From contig JAEPQO010000001.1 of assembly GCA_017640505.1 (NCBI GenBank), forward strand, positions 1,194,625 to 1,258,624: a DNA stretch of 64,000 nucleotides, read 5' to 3'. This document shows, piece by piece, positions 16,540-26,952 of the stretch (position 1 is the first letter of the stretch; each line of letters starts with the position of its first letter). This DNA is from Rhodospirillales bacterium (GTDB lineage: Bacteria > Pseudomonadota > Alphaproteobacteria > Rhodospirillales > Casp-alpha2). The position numbers and the translations under genes were made by a program. Below the pieces are notes generated by a model. The model made no database searches, was not told the DNA's origin, and saw nothing but the letters and a program-made list of their open reading frames with translations.

Positions 16540-17736
16540 TCAATCGCCGTGTGACATGCGTGGCCCTGTCAGGATCGGAAAATAAACCACGATGAAGATT
16601 GCAAATGCGCTCGCCCAGGCGACGCCGGCGAACAGCATGCCCTGGCTGTAGTAGGAAGGCAGCCAAAGCGGCACGACGATCCGCGTCAGCGTGCCGGCGG
16701 TAACCAGCGTATACGCGATGACGGTCCAGCGACCGACGACGAGCGGCCGCCCCGTATGACCGAGGGCGGCACGGCTCATGATGGCGAGCACCATGGTGCC
16801 GATGGCACCTGCCGTGAGCGCGTGCATCGCGGTCGCCGATGACAGCGTGCCGTCGAGGATGGCATACGCCTTCAATGCGAGACCGACGACCAGCCAGGCG
16901 AATCCCACGTGCAGAACAGCGACGATCGGCATGCCGAGCGTTTGAATACCGCGCCAGCCGGCCAGCCGCACGCCATTGACCAGTGCCGCCGCGGCAGCCA
17001 GCCAGCCGGTGATTTCCGCATCCGGACGGGTCAGTTCGGCAAGCGCGACGGCAGCGACCAGCAGGACCCCGGCCGCGTTCAGGGGCGGCCAGTTAACAGG
17101 CAGCTTCAGTGCGCCTTGCTGGCGTAACGCGTTTGTCGTGAACGCCGGCACCACGCGCCCGCCGATAATGGAAATCAGGACGGCAAACATGTTGACTGCG
17201 AAATGATGCGCCAGGTCGATCCCGTCATCGAACTGCCCCAGCAGTTCAAGATGATAAAGCGCCTGTGCGGCGATGAAACACAGGATGATCGGCACGAAGA
17301 TCAGGTTGCGGCGCGACCAGCCCTTGAACAGGCCGCCGAGGACAAGGACACCGAGGAGCGGAAGAAAGGCGAGGTCCAGCATTGCGACCGTCAGCGGCGG
17401 CAGATCCGCGGAGAACCCGTTGCCGATCCGGCCTGCCAGCCAAGCCATGACGAGCACCATCAGTGTGATGCCATGGACCGGCTTTGTGTCGGTCCAGTTG
17501 GGCACGGCTGTCAGCAGGAAACCGGCGAGCGCCGCCATGCCGAAACCGAACAGCATTTCGTGGGCGTGCCAGATATGCGGTGGTAGTGCGATCGTCATGT
17601 CGGTGACATCGCCGTTGGCGAAGTGGATGCCGATCCAGAACATATATAGGGCCATCACGGCGACGGCATGGAGAGGGCCGAGCAGGAAAAAGGGTCTGAA
17701 ACCGTGCGAGAAAAACGTCTTGATGCCGGCGCTCAT
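16540..17736 (-). CDS. nnrS: NnrS family haem- and copper-containing membrane protein
   Basis: The 398-residue protein has about 12 membrane helices and the family signatures FRPFFLLG near the start and WHAHEMLFGFGMAALAGFL near residues 56-74, followed by TAVPNWT. NnrS proteins are found with NO-producing or NO-exposed systems and protect against nitrosative stress; their chemistry is not settled. It overlaps nirX by 4 bp, so nirI-nirX-nnrS is one minus-strand operon. It would respond to the box at 20779-20794. Confidence 0.93.
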   Translation of the reverse strand: MSAGIKTFFSHGFRPFFLLGPLHAVAVMALYMFWIGIHFANGDVTDMTIALPPHIWHAHEMLFGFGMAALAGFLLTAVPNWTDTKPVHGITLMVLVMAWLAGRIGNGFSADLPPLTVAMLDLAFLPLLGVLVLGGLFKGWSRRNLIFVPIILCFIAAQALYHLELLGQFDDGIDLAHHFAVNMFAVLISIIGGRVVPAFTTNALRQQGALKLPVNWPPLNAAGVLLVAAVALAELTRPDAEITGWLAAAAALVNGVRLAGWRGIQTLGMPIVAVLHVGFAWLVVGLALKAYAILDGTLSSATAMHALTAGAIGTMVLAIMSRAALGHTGRPLVVGRWTVIAYTLVTAGTLTRIVVPLWLPSYYSQGMLFAGVAWASAFAIFIVVYFPILTGPRMSHGD

Positions 17737-18680
17737 GACCTGTTCTTACCGGCGCACTTTGCGGCGCCGGGCACCCGGGCGAGGATTGCTGCATGTGTTG
17801 CCGGCGGCAAAACGAAGAGCGCGGTCGACAGTGCGTCGGCATCGGTGGCCCTGGGTGCGGCGATAGTGAGGGCAGCGCGTGCGGCGGCCGGGCGGCCGGA
17901 TGCCGGATCGAACAGGTGGTGAAATAACCGGTCCATGCCGAAGCGGGTGGCGGTTGGTGCGGACGTTGCGAGTGCCCCGTCCCGGAGCATCGTTCTTGCC
18001 CCGTCCGGGAGGCTGATTTCCCACGCCCGCCCGGCGGGGTGTGAGCCGAGGGCCCGCGTCTCGCCAAGCTGTATAAGGACATTTCGCCACCCGTACTGCT
18101 TCAGCAGATCGGCGACCCGATCCGTGATGTAGCCCTGTGCGATGCCGTTGAAGGTCAGTTCGGTGCCGGGGTCGAGCCGGATCGACGTGTCGGTGACCTT
18201 GATATGACGGGTGCCGATGCGTGCCATCGCGGCCGCGATGGCGGCGCGCGGCGGTCCTTCGGCGCCGGCTGGGTTCTCCGTAAAGTGAGTAGCGTAAAGG
18301 TGCCAGAGTGGCTGGACCGATACATCGAACGCACCGCCGGTGATGTCGGCGTACCAGAGCGCACGTCGCGTCAGCGCCGTCAGTTCAACCGGCGCACCGG
18401 CGAGGATGCCAGTCTTGTTGAGCGTCCGGAGCGCCGAACCCGGCCGGTAAAGGCTGAAAATGTTTTCGAGGCGATCAATTTCGTCGCGGACACGGGTCAA
18501 CATTTCCCGGGTCTCACGGCTTTGACCATCGCGGAACACGATCCGGGCATCGGCGCCGAGGGCAGTGCCCTGCCATTCGAGGACAGGTGTTTCCGTTGCC
18601 AGACCCGTTGCCGGAAACGCGCAGCAGCCGGCAATGATGGAAATGGCGCGCCGGCGGGATATCGTCGGTTGGCTATTCAC
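17733..18680 (-). CDS. nirX: FAD:protein FMN transferase NirX (ApbE/NosX family)
   Basis: The 315-residue protein has a possible twin-arginine signal (SRRRAISII) and an ApbE domain. The segments GSALRTLNKTG, ITGGAFDVSVQPLW and the FAD-binding NGIAQGYITDRV are visible. Its job in this family is to attach FMN covalently to a threonine of the partner, here the SGAT motif of NirI, whose gene overlaps by 8 bp. Paracoccus has the same nirI-nirX pair divergent from nirS, which supports the name NirX over NosX. No nosZ or nosR is in the window. Confidence 0.9.
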   Translation of the reverse strand: MNSQPTISRRRAISIIAGCCAFPATGLATETPVLEWQGTALGADARIVFRDGQSRETREMLTRVRDEIDRLENIFSLYRPGSALRTLNKTGILAGAPVELTALTRRALWYADITGGAFDVSVQPLWHLYATHFTENPAGAEGPPRAAIAAAMARIGTRHIKVTDTSIRLDPGTELTFNGIAQGYITDRVADLLKQYGWRNVLIQLGETRALGSHPAGRAWEISLPDGARTMLRDGALATSAPTATRFGMDRLFHHLFDPASGRPAAARAALTIAAPRATDADALSTALFVLPPATHAAILARVPGAAKCAGKNRS

Positions 18681-20745
18681 GATGCACCCCCTTCATGTCC
18701 ACGGCCTGTCCGCTGGCCAACGCCAGCCGCCGTTCCCTTTTCTTGCGGGTGGCGACAAGGGGCGGGCAGATGTGGTCGTCCATGTAATAGGTCTGGCACT
18801 CCAGGCAATAGATGCATTCGTTGGGATTGATCTCGCCGGTCGGATGGATGGCCTGGACCGTGCAGCGTTCGCTGCAGATCTGGCACTCGCGGCCGCACTG
18901 ATGGCGCCGTCTCAGCCAGTTGAACATTCTGAGCCTGGCCGGGATCGCCAGCGCGGCGCCGAGCGGGCAGAGATAACGGCAGAAAAAGCGCTCGATAAAC
19001 AGCCCGGCGGTGAGCAGGACGGCCGCGTAGAGCACGAACGGCCAGTGTCTGACGAACGCCAGCGAGATCGCGGTCTTGAACGGTTCCACCTCGGCCAGCA
19101 ACATCGCTTCGCGCACCGTGTGCAGCGAGACCGCGAACAGGCCGAGGAAGATGACATACTTGATCGCCCAGAGCCGTTCGTGCACCGCGAAGGGGACCTG
19201 TACCTGGGGAACGCCCAGGCGGCGCGCTGCGGTATTGAGGAGTTCCTGCATGGCGCCGAACGGGCAAAGCCAGCCGCAATAGACGCCGCGGCCCCAGAAC
19301 AGCAGCGTGATGGCGACAAATCCCCATAGCAGGAAGATCACCGGGTCGACGAGAAAGTGCTCCCACTTGAAGTCCTGGAGAAGGGCATGGCCGAACGTCA
19401 CGACCTGAAGGACCGAAAGCTGCCCGCCGGCATACCAGCCCAGCCAGACGAGGACGACGGCAAGGAACGCCAACCGGCCGGTATCACGAAACTGCCGGTA
19501 CCTCACGAGTCTGTCCTGGAACACCAGCACCACGGTCAGCAAGGTGAGCAATGTGACGACACCGGCGATGTCCAACTGCCGGCTACGCCAAATGTCCTGC
19601 CAAAGCGGCGGCGCCTCCGGTCCGATGGCGGGTGCCGACTGCGCCGGGCGAACGACATATGACGGCGGCAGGTCATACCCGAGGGAAATGACATGGCGAT
19701 GACCGGCGTCTTCGCCGGTGGCGCCGTGCACGAACAGGTCGAGCCGCCACGGCGATGTCGGATCAAATCCCGTTTCGGCATCCAGCACGAAGACCGCGAT
19801 CTCGCGAAGTTCAGGGGCGTCCTCGGCTTTGACCCGTTCCAGGTTGCTGTACGTTTCGGCGCGAAGCGGGATGGTGCGCGACCCCTGTGCGATCTGGATG
19901 CGGTCGAAGACGCCGGACTTGCGGTAGCTTCGGCCTTTGAAGGAGTAATATCCGTTGGCGGCAATCAGGATGGCGTGATCGCCGGTGGCGAGCGAGGATA
20001 TCAGCGCATCGTGCTCGCGCTTGCCGATGAGATTGCCGCCGATCCGGGGCGGTGTCAGGACCGTGGTGAAGAGCTCGATAAAGGGTGCACCGGGGTCTCT
20101 CCCGTATCCGAGTTCCGCCGGCACTTCGGCGAACGTCGTCTGTCTGGCCGCAATCTCGTTGCCTTGAAGCAGCGCCGGCCAGCTCATGACGGCATAGGGA
20201 CGCATGGCAAGCCGCGGCTGGTCGGCGGACGCCGTCCGCGCCCGAAGAACGGTCCGGGCGCCGCGGATGACGGCATCGCGGATGACGGCACTGGAGATCG
20301 TCGCCCCGGAAATGGCGTCCGCCCGCCCGGCATGACGGCGGATGCGCTCGGCGGATGACGCCAGCACGTTCGTGCCCGCGAACGCGTCGACAAAAGCCCG
20401 CAGGTCTTCGTTCGTGATTCCAATGACCAGGATCGGTTCATTGTGTTCGTACAGGTATGCGCCCTGGATGATGCCATTGGTGCTGACGCCGACGATGACG
20501 TCTATCGGTTCGCCGCCGTATCCGGTGGACTTGATGACGTCGGCCGTGGACAGCACGTAGCCCGTCAGCTTGCCGTCCCTTGTCACGGCGGCCGCGCTCG
20601 GCGTTCCCTGAAATGGCCCGATCGTTTGGGCATCCGGATAAACGGCACGCAGGATGTCCGGCGCCAGCACCTCGCCGAAACTTGGCCCGGCAAGACCGAC
20701 GGCGAAGGCCCAGATCGCAAGCGCGAAAAATCCCCTCATTTTCAT
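18673..20745 (-). CDS. nirI: NirI (NosR/NirI family membrane flavo-iron-sulfur protein)
   Basis: The 690-residue protein has a signal helix, a periplasmic FMN-binding domain with SGATISS (FMN-Thr149), then about six membrane helices with the paired motifs CGWLCPFGA and CRYLCPLGA. It ends in a cytoplasmic ferredoxin domain (CQICSERC, CIYCLECQ). NirI is needed for nirS expression or activity in Paracoccus; electron transfer from quinol is likely. It diverges from nirS and precedes nirX. The ATG at 20745 lies only 7 bases after a GATAAT -10 (20753-20758), so its mRNA may be leaderless. A second ATG two codons on (20739) is possible. Confidence 0.93.
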   Translation of the reverse strand: MKMRGFFALAIWAFAVGLAGPSFGEVLAPDILRAVYPDAQTIGPFQGTPSAAAVTRDGKLTGYVLSTADVIKSTGYGGEPIDVIVGVSTNGIIQGAYLYEHNEPILVIGITNEDLRAFVDAFAGTNVLASSAERIRRHAGRADAISGATISSAVIRDAVIRGARTVLRARTASADQPRLAMRPYAVMSWPALLQGNEIAARQTTFAEVPAELGYGRDPGAPFIELFTTVLTPPRIGGNLIGKREHDALISSLATGDHAILIAANGYYSFKGRSYRKSGVFDRIQIAQGSRTIPLRAETYSNLERVKAEDAPELREIAVFVLDAETGFDPTSPWRLDLFVHGATGEDAGHRHVISLGYDLPPSYVVRPAQSAPAIGPEAPPLWQDIWRSRQLDIAGVVTLLTLLTVVLVFQDRLVRYRQFRDTGRLAFLAVVLVWLGWYAGGQLSVLQVVTFGHALLQDFKWEHFLVDPVIFLLWGFVAITLLFWGRGVYCGWLCPFGAMQELLNTAARRLGVPQVQVPFAVHERLWAIKYVIFLGLFAVSLHTVREAMLLAEVEPFKTAISLAFVRHWPFVLYAAVLLTAGLFIERFFCRYLCPLGAALAIPARLRMFNWLRRRHQCGRECQICSERCTVQAIHPTGEINPNECIYCLECQTYYMDDHICPPLVATRKKRERRLALASGQAVDMKGVHRE

Positions 20746-20752
20746 GGCGTTT

Positions 20753-20758
20753 ATTATC
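20753..20758 (-). promoter_or_regulatory. -10 element of nirI promoter
   Basis: GATAAT on the minus strand matches the -10 consensus at five of six positions. Its centre is 31 bp from the centre of the regulator box at 20779-20794, the spacing expected for activation at -41.5. Transcription would start near 20745-20746, the nirI ATG itself. Confidence 0.55.
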
Positions 20759-20778
20759 CGCGCTGCGGCGTGCTGGAC

Positions 20779-20794
20779 CTTGATCTAGGTTAAG
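20779..20794. promoter_or_regulatory. NNR/DNR-type box for nirI
   Basis: CTTGAT-CTAG-GTTAAG, a near-palindrome sharing the right half-site with the boxes at 8978, 20822 and 30779. Its centre is about 42 bp upstream of the nirI ATG and it aligns with the GATAAT element, so it most likely controls the nirI-nirX-nnrS operon. Confidence 0.75.
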
Positions 20795-20821
20795 AAGGGA
20801 CCGTGCGAATAATACCCACAA

Positions 20822-20837
20822 CTTAACAAAGGTTAAG
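20822..20837. promoter_or_regulatory. NNR/DNR-type box for nirS, perfect palindrome
   Basis: CTTAAC-AAAG-GTTAAG is a perfect 6-4-6 inverted repeat. The core TTAACAAAGGTTAA is very close to the Nnr site described before nirS of Paracoccus. A TAGGGT -10 candidate (20859-20864) is centred about 32 bp downstream, giving a predicted start near 20871 and a leader of about 34 nt. Confidence 0.8.
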
Positions 20838-20868
20838 GCGAGGGGGTGTTCGCCCTCCTAGGGTTTAG

Positions 20869-22635
<1,767 letters not shown>

Positions 22636-22654
22636 GCACACCCGGGATGTGGAT

Positions 22655-22689
22655 GCCGGCGGGCTCAATAGCTCTCTCCGCCCGCCGGC
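22655..22689 (+). other. Stem-loop between nirS and nirE
   Basis: A perfect 10-bp stem (GCCGGCGGGC at 22655-22664 with GCCCGCCGGC at 22680-22689) encloses a 15-nt loop. No T-run follows, so it is not a classic terminator. It may block exonucleases or cause partial termination, raising nirS over the biosynthetic genes downstream. Confidence 0.7.
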
Positions 22690-22720
22690 ACCACCTCTCA
22701 CTCGGAACAGGAATATAAAA

Positions 22721-23533
22721 ATGCCGCGCGGTGATAGTGACCAATCCAGTTTCAAAGGGGTTTGTCTTGTCGGGGCGGGTCCCGGCGACCCGGAATTGTT
22801 AACGCGGCGTGCGTACCGGCTCATCACGGAAGCCGATGTCATTGTTTATGACCGTCTGGTCTCTCAGGAAATTCTCGATCTCATCCCCGCCACGACCGAA
22901 TGCATAGATGTCGGCAAGCGGGCGAACTGCCATCCGGTCCCGCAGGGCGGGATCAACACATTGCTGGCCTATCTGGCACGCGACTACCCGCTCGTCGTTC
23001 GCCTCAAGGGCGGGGACCCCTTCATGTTCGGCCGCGGCAGCGAGGAAGCGGCCTATCTTCTCGAGCGTGGAATCCCGTGCCGGGTCGTGCCGGGGATCAC
23101 GGCAGCGACAGGGTGCGCGGCGGCGGCCGGCGTGCCGCTGACCCACCGTGGTTTGGCGACGGGCGTGCGCTATGTAACCGGCCACTGCCGCGAGAACGCG
23201 GAGCTCGATCTCGATTGGCGCGGACTGGCCGACCCGGACACAACGTTGGTCATATACATGGGTGCGCAGAACATGATGCAGATCGCGGTCCGGCTGATGG
23301 CCGAAGGAATGCCGGCATCGACACCGGCGATTGCGATCAGCCACGGGACGACGCCACGCCAGCAGGTCGCGGCGGGCACATTGGCCGATATTGCAACAGT
23401 CGTTTCCGACAGGGCGTTGCCGTCACCGGTGATGTTCGTGGTCGGACGCGTCGCGTCGCTCGCTGAAACCCTTGGGGGAGTATGTGATGATGCACTCAGT
23501 AATGAGCCGCGCATCGAACTGGCGGCTTCTTAA
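22721..23533 (+). CDS. nirE: Uroporphyrinogen-III C-methyltransferase NirE
   Basis: The 270-residue protein is a SUMT-family methyltransferase: VGAGPGDPELLT (SAM-binding), VYDRLVS, RLKGGDPFMFGRGSEE, VVPGITAA and PLTHRG are all present. It makes precorrin-2 from uroporphyrinogen III, the first committed step of haem d1 synthesis. Placement in the nir operon supports NirE over CobA or CysG. The start is ATG 22721, with ACAGGAA upstream; a longer frame from 22649 runs through the stem-loop and is unlikely. Its last 47 bp overlap nirC. Confidence 0.92.
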   Translation: MPRGDSDQSSFKGVCLVGAGPGDPELLTRRAYRLITEADVIVYDRLVSQEILDLIPATTECIDVGKRANCHPVPQGGINTLLAYLARDYPLVVRLKGGDPFMFGRGSEEAAYLLERGIPCRVVPGITAATGCAAAAGVPLTHRGLATGVRYVTGHCRENAELDLDWRGLADPDTTLVIYMGAQNMMQIAVRLMAEGMPASTPAIAISHGTTPRQQVAAGTLADIATVVSDRALPSPVMFVVGRVASLAETLGGVCDDALSNEPRIELAAS

Positions 23534-23855
23534 CAATGCCGCGGCGGTTCTGCTTAGCGTGGCCGTCTTGATCCCGGCGATGGCTTCGGCCGGCGAAACC
23601 CTCTCCGATTCCCGTCGCACCGATCTCAACCATCTGCTGCGTCAGGACTGCGGGTCGTGCCATGGGATGACCCTCAAGGGCGGTCTCGGGCCTTCCCTGT
23701 TGCCGGAGCAACTCGCGGCCTGGGATGTCGAAAGTCTCGCCGCGATGATCCTGAGCGGCAATCCGGAGAAAGCGATGCCCGGCTGGTCCGGGCTGTTAAG
23801 CGATGCCGAGGCTAGGTACCTGGCGCAGCGTTTGTTGGAGGGAGATGTTCAATGA
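23487..23855 (+). CDS. nirC: Cytochrome c55x, NirC
   Basis: The 122-residue periplasmic protein has a signal sequence (about 1-36, ending ASA) and one CGSCH haem site, with the ligand Met in KAMPGWSG. This is typical of NirC, a small cytochrome that can reduce NirS or serve in haem d1 maturation. ATG 23487 is chosen because GGGGGAG lies 6 bases upstream; the gene overlaps nirE by 47 bp. The stop overlaps nirF by ATGA. Confidence 0.87.
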   Translation: MMHSVMSRASNWRLLNNAAAVLLSVAVLIPAMASAGETLSDSRRTDLNHLLRQDCGSCHGMTLKGGLGPSLLPEQLAAWDVESLAAMILSGNPEKAMPGWSGLLSDAEARYLAQRLLEGDVQ

Positions 23856-25051
23856 CGGCGCATCTTGGAAAGATGGTGAGGGTGTGGTCCCTGTTGGTCC
23901 TGCTTACGGCCGCCGTGATCAGTCACGCGGGTGCATCGCAGGTGCTGCGCGGCACCGGGGATCTCGGTCTGATTATCGAACGTGCCAGCGGCAGCGTCGT
24001 CATCATCGAAACGACGGGCCAGACGAAGCTCGGCCGCGTTGAAGGCCTCGGCGACCTCAGTCATGCGTCGGCGGTGTTCTCGCGCGACGGTCGCTTCGCA
24101 TACATCTTCGGCCGCGACGGTGGCCTGACGAAGGTCGATCTTCTGCGTGCCGAGATCGCCGCCAGGGTGATCCAGTCCGGCAACAGCATCGGCGGTGCCA
24201 TTTCGCAGGACGGCAGACTGATCGCGGTGTCGAACTACAAACCGGGCGGTGTGCGTGTCTTCGATGCGGAGAACCTGAAAATGGTCGCCGACATTCCCGC
24301 GACGATGAAAGACGGGACGCTATCCAAGGTTGTCGGCCTGGTTGACGCACCGGGGCAGAAGTTTGTCTTCAGCCTGTGGGATGCGGGCGAGATCTGGCTG
24401 CTCGACTTTCAGGCCGGACCCGAACCGGCGCTGAGCAAATACCGGAACGTGGGTCGCAATCCTTATGATGCGCTGATCACGTCCGACGGCCGGTACTATG
24501 TCGCCGGGTTGTTCGGCGAGGACGGTCTGGCCAAACTCGACCTCTGGAACATGGACGCGGGTGTTTCCCGTATCCTCGACGGGTACGGCCGCGGCGAAGA
24601 GAAGTTGCCGGTCTACAAGATGCCGCACCTGGAAGGTTGGGCGCGCGCGGGGGACTACCTTTTCCTGCCCGCGGTCGGGCGTCATGAACTCCTCGTCGTC
24701 GACGCATCGACGTGGCGGGAAGTGCAGCGTATTCCGGTCCACGGCCAGCCGGTTTTCGCGGTCGCGCGGCCGGACGGGCGCCAGATTTGGGTCAACTTCG
24801 CGCATCCGCGCAACGATACGGTGCAGGTCATCGACGTGCCCAGCATGACGATCGTCAAGACGTATACGCCGGGCAAGGCCGTGCTGCACATGGAGTTCAC
24901 GCCGCGCGGCGAACAGGTCTGGATATCCGTACGCGACGACGACCGTGTCGACGTCTACGACACACGAACAATGGAGGTCACGCAGTCACTTCGTGCCGAA
25001 AAACCGAGTGGTATTTTTCTGACCGCGCGCGCCGGCAGAACGGGGTTGTGA
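23852..25051 (+). CDS. nirF: Haem d1 biosynthesis protein NirF
   Basis: The 399-residue protein has a signal helix (about 10-28) and an eight-bladed propeller related to the NirS d1 domain but lacking the cytochrome c domain. The GGAISQDGRLIAVSNYKPGG and WVNFAHPRNDTVQVIDV segments are family-typical. NirF acts in a late step of haem d1 synthesis; it has been proposed to bind a d1 precursor in the periplasm. It starts by ATGA overlap with nirC and ends 1 bp before nirD. Confidence 0.93.
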   Translation: MTAHLGKMVRVWSLLVLLTAAVISHAGASQVLRGTGDLGLIIERASGSVVIIETTGQTKLGRVEGLGDLSHASAVFSRDGRFAYIFGRDGGLTKVDLLRAEIAARVIQSGNSIGGAISQDGRLIAVSNYKPGGVRVFDAENLKMVADIPATMKDGTLSKVVGLVDAPGQKFVFSLWDAGEIWLLDFQAGPEPALSKYRNVGRNPYDALITSDGRYYVAGLFGEDGLAKLDLWNMDAGVSRILDGYGRGEEKLPVYKMPHLEGWARAGDYLFLPAVGRHELLVVDASTWREVQRIPVHGQPVFAVARPDGRQIWVNFAHPRNDTVQVIDVPSMTIVKTYTPGKAVLHMEFTPRGEQVWISVRDDDRVDVYDTRTMEVTQSLRAEKPSGIFLTARAGRTGL

Positions 25052-25052
25052 C

Positions 25053-25499
25053 ATGGACCTGACCGAAATCGAACGCCGCATCGTCAACAGGTACCAAAGG
25101 GGATTCCCCTACGAGCCGAGACCGTTCAAGGCAATGGCGGACGCGCTGGGCCTTACCGAGGAACTGGTGCTGAATACGCTCGCCGACCTTCGTGAACGGC
25201 GTATCCTGTCCCGGGTCGGCGCGGTGATTGCGCCCAACACCGTCGGCGCCAGTACGCTCGCGGCGATGTCCGTGCCCCAGGCGATGCTGGACCAGGTTGC
25301 CGCGCAGGTTAGCGCGCACCCCGAGGTAAATCATAACTACGAACGCGAACATCACCTCAATCTCTGGTTCGTGCTGGCGGCAGATGACCGTGACGCGGTG
25401 CTGGAGGTAATCAGGAAGATCGAAGCCGAAACCGGGCTGGAGGTGGTGGAACTGCCGCTCGAGGAATCGTATCACATCGATCTGGGGTTCCGGGTATGA
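25053..25499 (+). CDS. nirD: Sirohaem decarboxylase subunit NirD (AsnC-like)
   Basis: The 148-residue AsnC/Lrp-fold protein has an N-terminal helix-turn-helix-like part and an alpha-beta C-terminal domain carrying HNYEREHHLNLWFVLAA, the signature of the short NirD/NirG type. With its partners it decarboxylates sirohaem to 12,18-didecarboxysirohaem. It is not a transcription factor despite its fold. It is the first of the nirD-L-G-H set and overlaps the next gene by ATGA. The D versus G assignment is by order in the operon. Confidence 0.88.
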   Translation: MDLTEIERRIVNRYQRGFPYEPRPFKAMADALGLTEELVLNTLADLRERRILSRVGAVIAPNTVGASTLAAMSVPQAMLDQVAAQVSAHPEVNHNYEREHHLNLWFVLAADDRDAVLEVIRKIEAETGLEVVELPLEESYHIDLGFRV

Positions 25500-26446
25500 C
25501 GGAACTCGACGATACGGACCGGGCGCTTGTCGCCGCACTCGCGGCGGGGCTTCCCCTGGTGCAGGAGCCGTACGCCGAAATCGGCAGCCGCGTGGGCATC
25601 TCTGAAACGGACGTCATGGCGCGGCTTCGCAGGCTCGATGACACGGGCGTAATCAAACGCTTCGGTCTTGTCGTGCAGCACAGGGAACTCGGCTTCAATG
25701 CCAATGCGATGGTGGTCTGGGACGTGCCTGACGATCTGGTCGGTGAACTCGGGCGGCACCTGTCGGTTTACGACTTCGTGACCTTGTGCTACCGGCGGCC
25801 GCGCCGGTTGCCGCAATGGCCGTTCAATCTTTTCTGCATGGTACATGGCAAGGACCGGAACGCCGTCCGTGCCCAGATCGCGATCCTGAATGAAGAAACC
25901 GACGCTGGGCGCTATCCGAACGCCGTGTTGTTCAGCCGTAAACGTTTCAAGCAATGCGGTGCCCGTTACGGCGCTGCCAAGGAAACGGCCGACATCATTC
26001 CGCTCGACCGTAACGACCGCCAGATCATCAACAACCTGCAGGGCGGGTTCCCGGTCTGCGACGCGCCGTTCGCCGAGGCCGGGCGCGAACTGGGTCTGAA
26101 CGAAGATGAAATGATCCGCCACATCCGGGGTATGTGCGACAGCGGCGTGTTGTCGCGCTTCGGTCCGTTGTTCAACGCCGAGAGACTGGGTGGCGAGGTC
26201 GTCCTCGCGGCAATCGCGGTTCCGGCGGATCGTTTCGACGATGTCGCCGAGGCCGTGAACGCGCATCCCGAGGTCGCGCACAATTATGCCCGCGATCATC
26301 GCCTCAACATGTGGTTCGTCGTTTCCGCCGAGAGACCCGGCAGGATCGACGAGGTCATCGCCGAGATCGAGGCAGAGACGGGTCTTCACGTCTATCCCAT
26401 GCCGAAGGAGGAGGAATACTTCATCGGTCTGAAGGTCACGGTATGA
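25496..26446 (+). CDS. nirL: NirL-NirG fusion, sirohaem decarboxylase
   Basis: The 316-residue protein holds two AsnC-like units in one chain. The first (about 1-160) has the long-type signature CYRRPRRLPQWPFNLFCMVHG and the second (about 165-316) the short-type HNYARDHRLNMWFVVSAE. Their order is NirL then NirG. The fusion described in other denitrifiers is NirDL, so this junction is different: here nirD is free and nirL is fused to nirG. Both units look intact. It overlaps nirD and nirH by ATGA-type junctions. The symbol reflects only the first half. Confidence 0.85.
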   Translation: MTELDDTDRALVAALAAGLPLVQEPYAEIGSRVGISETDVMARLRRLDDTGVIKRFGLVVQHRELGFNANAMVVWDVPDDLVGELGRHLSVYDFVTLCYRRPRRLPQWPFNLFCMVHGKDRNAVRAQIAILNEETDAGRYPNAVLFSRKRFKQCGARYGAAKETADIIPLDRNDRQIINNLQGGFPVCDAPFAEAGRELGLNEDEMIRHIRGMCDSGVLSRFGPLFNAERLGGEVVLAAIAVPADRFDDVAEAVNAHPEVAHNYARDHRLNMWFVVSAERPGRIDEVIAEIEAETGLHVYPMPKEEEYFIGLKVTV

Positions 26447-26943
26447 ACAAGGTCAATTGGGTGCCACGCATGGACGAGACGGATCGTCAAATCATTCAGG
26501 CAACGCAGGAGGGGCTACCCCTCGTGCCCCAGCCCTATCATGCGATTGCCGAGGCCCTCGGTCTGCAGCCTGCCGATGTCATGGCGCGCATGCAGCGAAT
26601 GCTGGATGACGGGGTTATCAGGCGGATGGGGGCGGTGCCCAACCACTACCGGCTTGGCATCAAGGCGAATGGCATGTCCGTCTGGGATGTGGCCGACGAG
26701 CATGTGCGTGATGCCGGCATGGAGCTGGGCGCACTCGAATACGTGACGCACTGTTATCGCCGCCCCCGTCATCTGCCCGATTGGCCTTACAACCTGTTTG
26801 CCATGGTGCATGGACGCAGACGCGACGAGGTGGAAGCGCAGGTGGCCGAGATGGCACGCATCCTGGGGCCACGCGCGCGGCGTCACGAAATCCTGTTCAG
26901 CACCCGCATTCTCAAGAAGACCGGGCTCCGGCTCGGCGCGTAG
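26443..26943 (+). CDS. nirH: Sirohaem decarboxylase subunit NirH (AsnC-like)
   Basis: The 166-residue AsnC-fold protein of the long type has the signature CYRRPRHLPDWPYNLFAMVHG and closes the D-L-G-H set. The likely start is ATG 26443, overlapping the previous stop (TGA 26444-26446); a longer frame upstream reads antisense-like residues and is rejected. It acts with the other Nir subunits in sirohaem decarboxylation. The next gene, nirJ, starts 9 bp later. Confidence 0.88.
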   Translation: MNKVNWVPRMDETDRQIIQATQEGLPLVPQPYHAIAEALGLQPADVMARMQRMLDDGVIRRMGAVPNHYRLGIKANGMSVWDVADEHVRDAGMELGALEYVTHCYRRPRHLPDWPYNLFAMVHGRRRDEVEAQVAEMARILGPRARRHEILFSTRILKKTGLRLGA

Positions 26944-26952
26944 GAGGCATCG

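Noticed and set aside
18673-20745. Reading as NosR
   Set aside because: The gene is divergent from nirS and paired with nirX, and no nos gene is near, so NirI is more likely.
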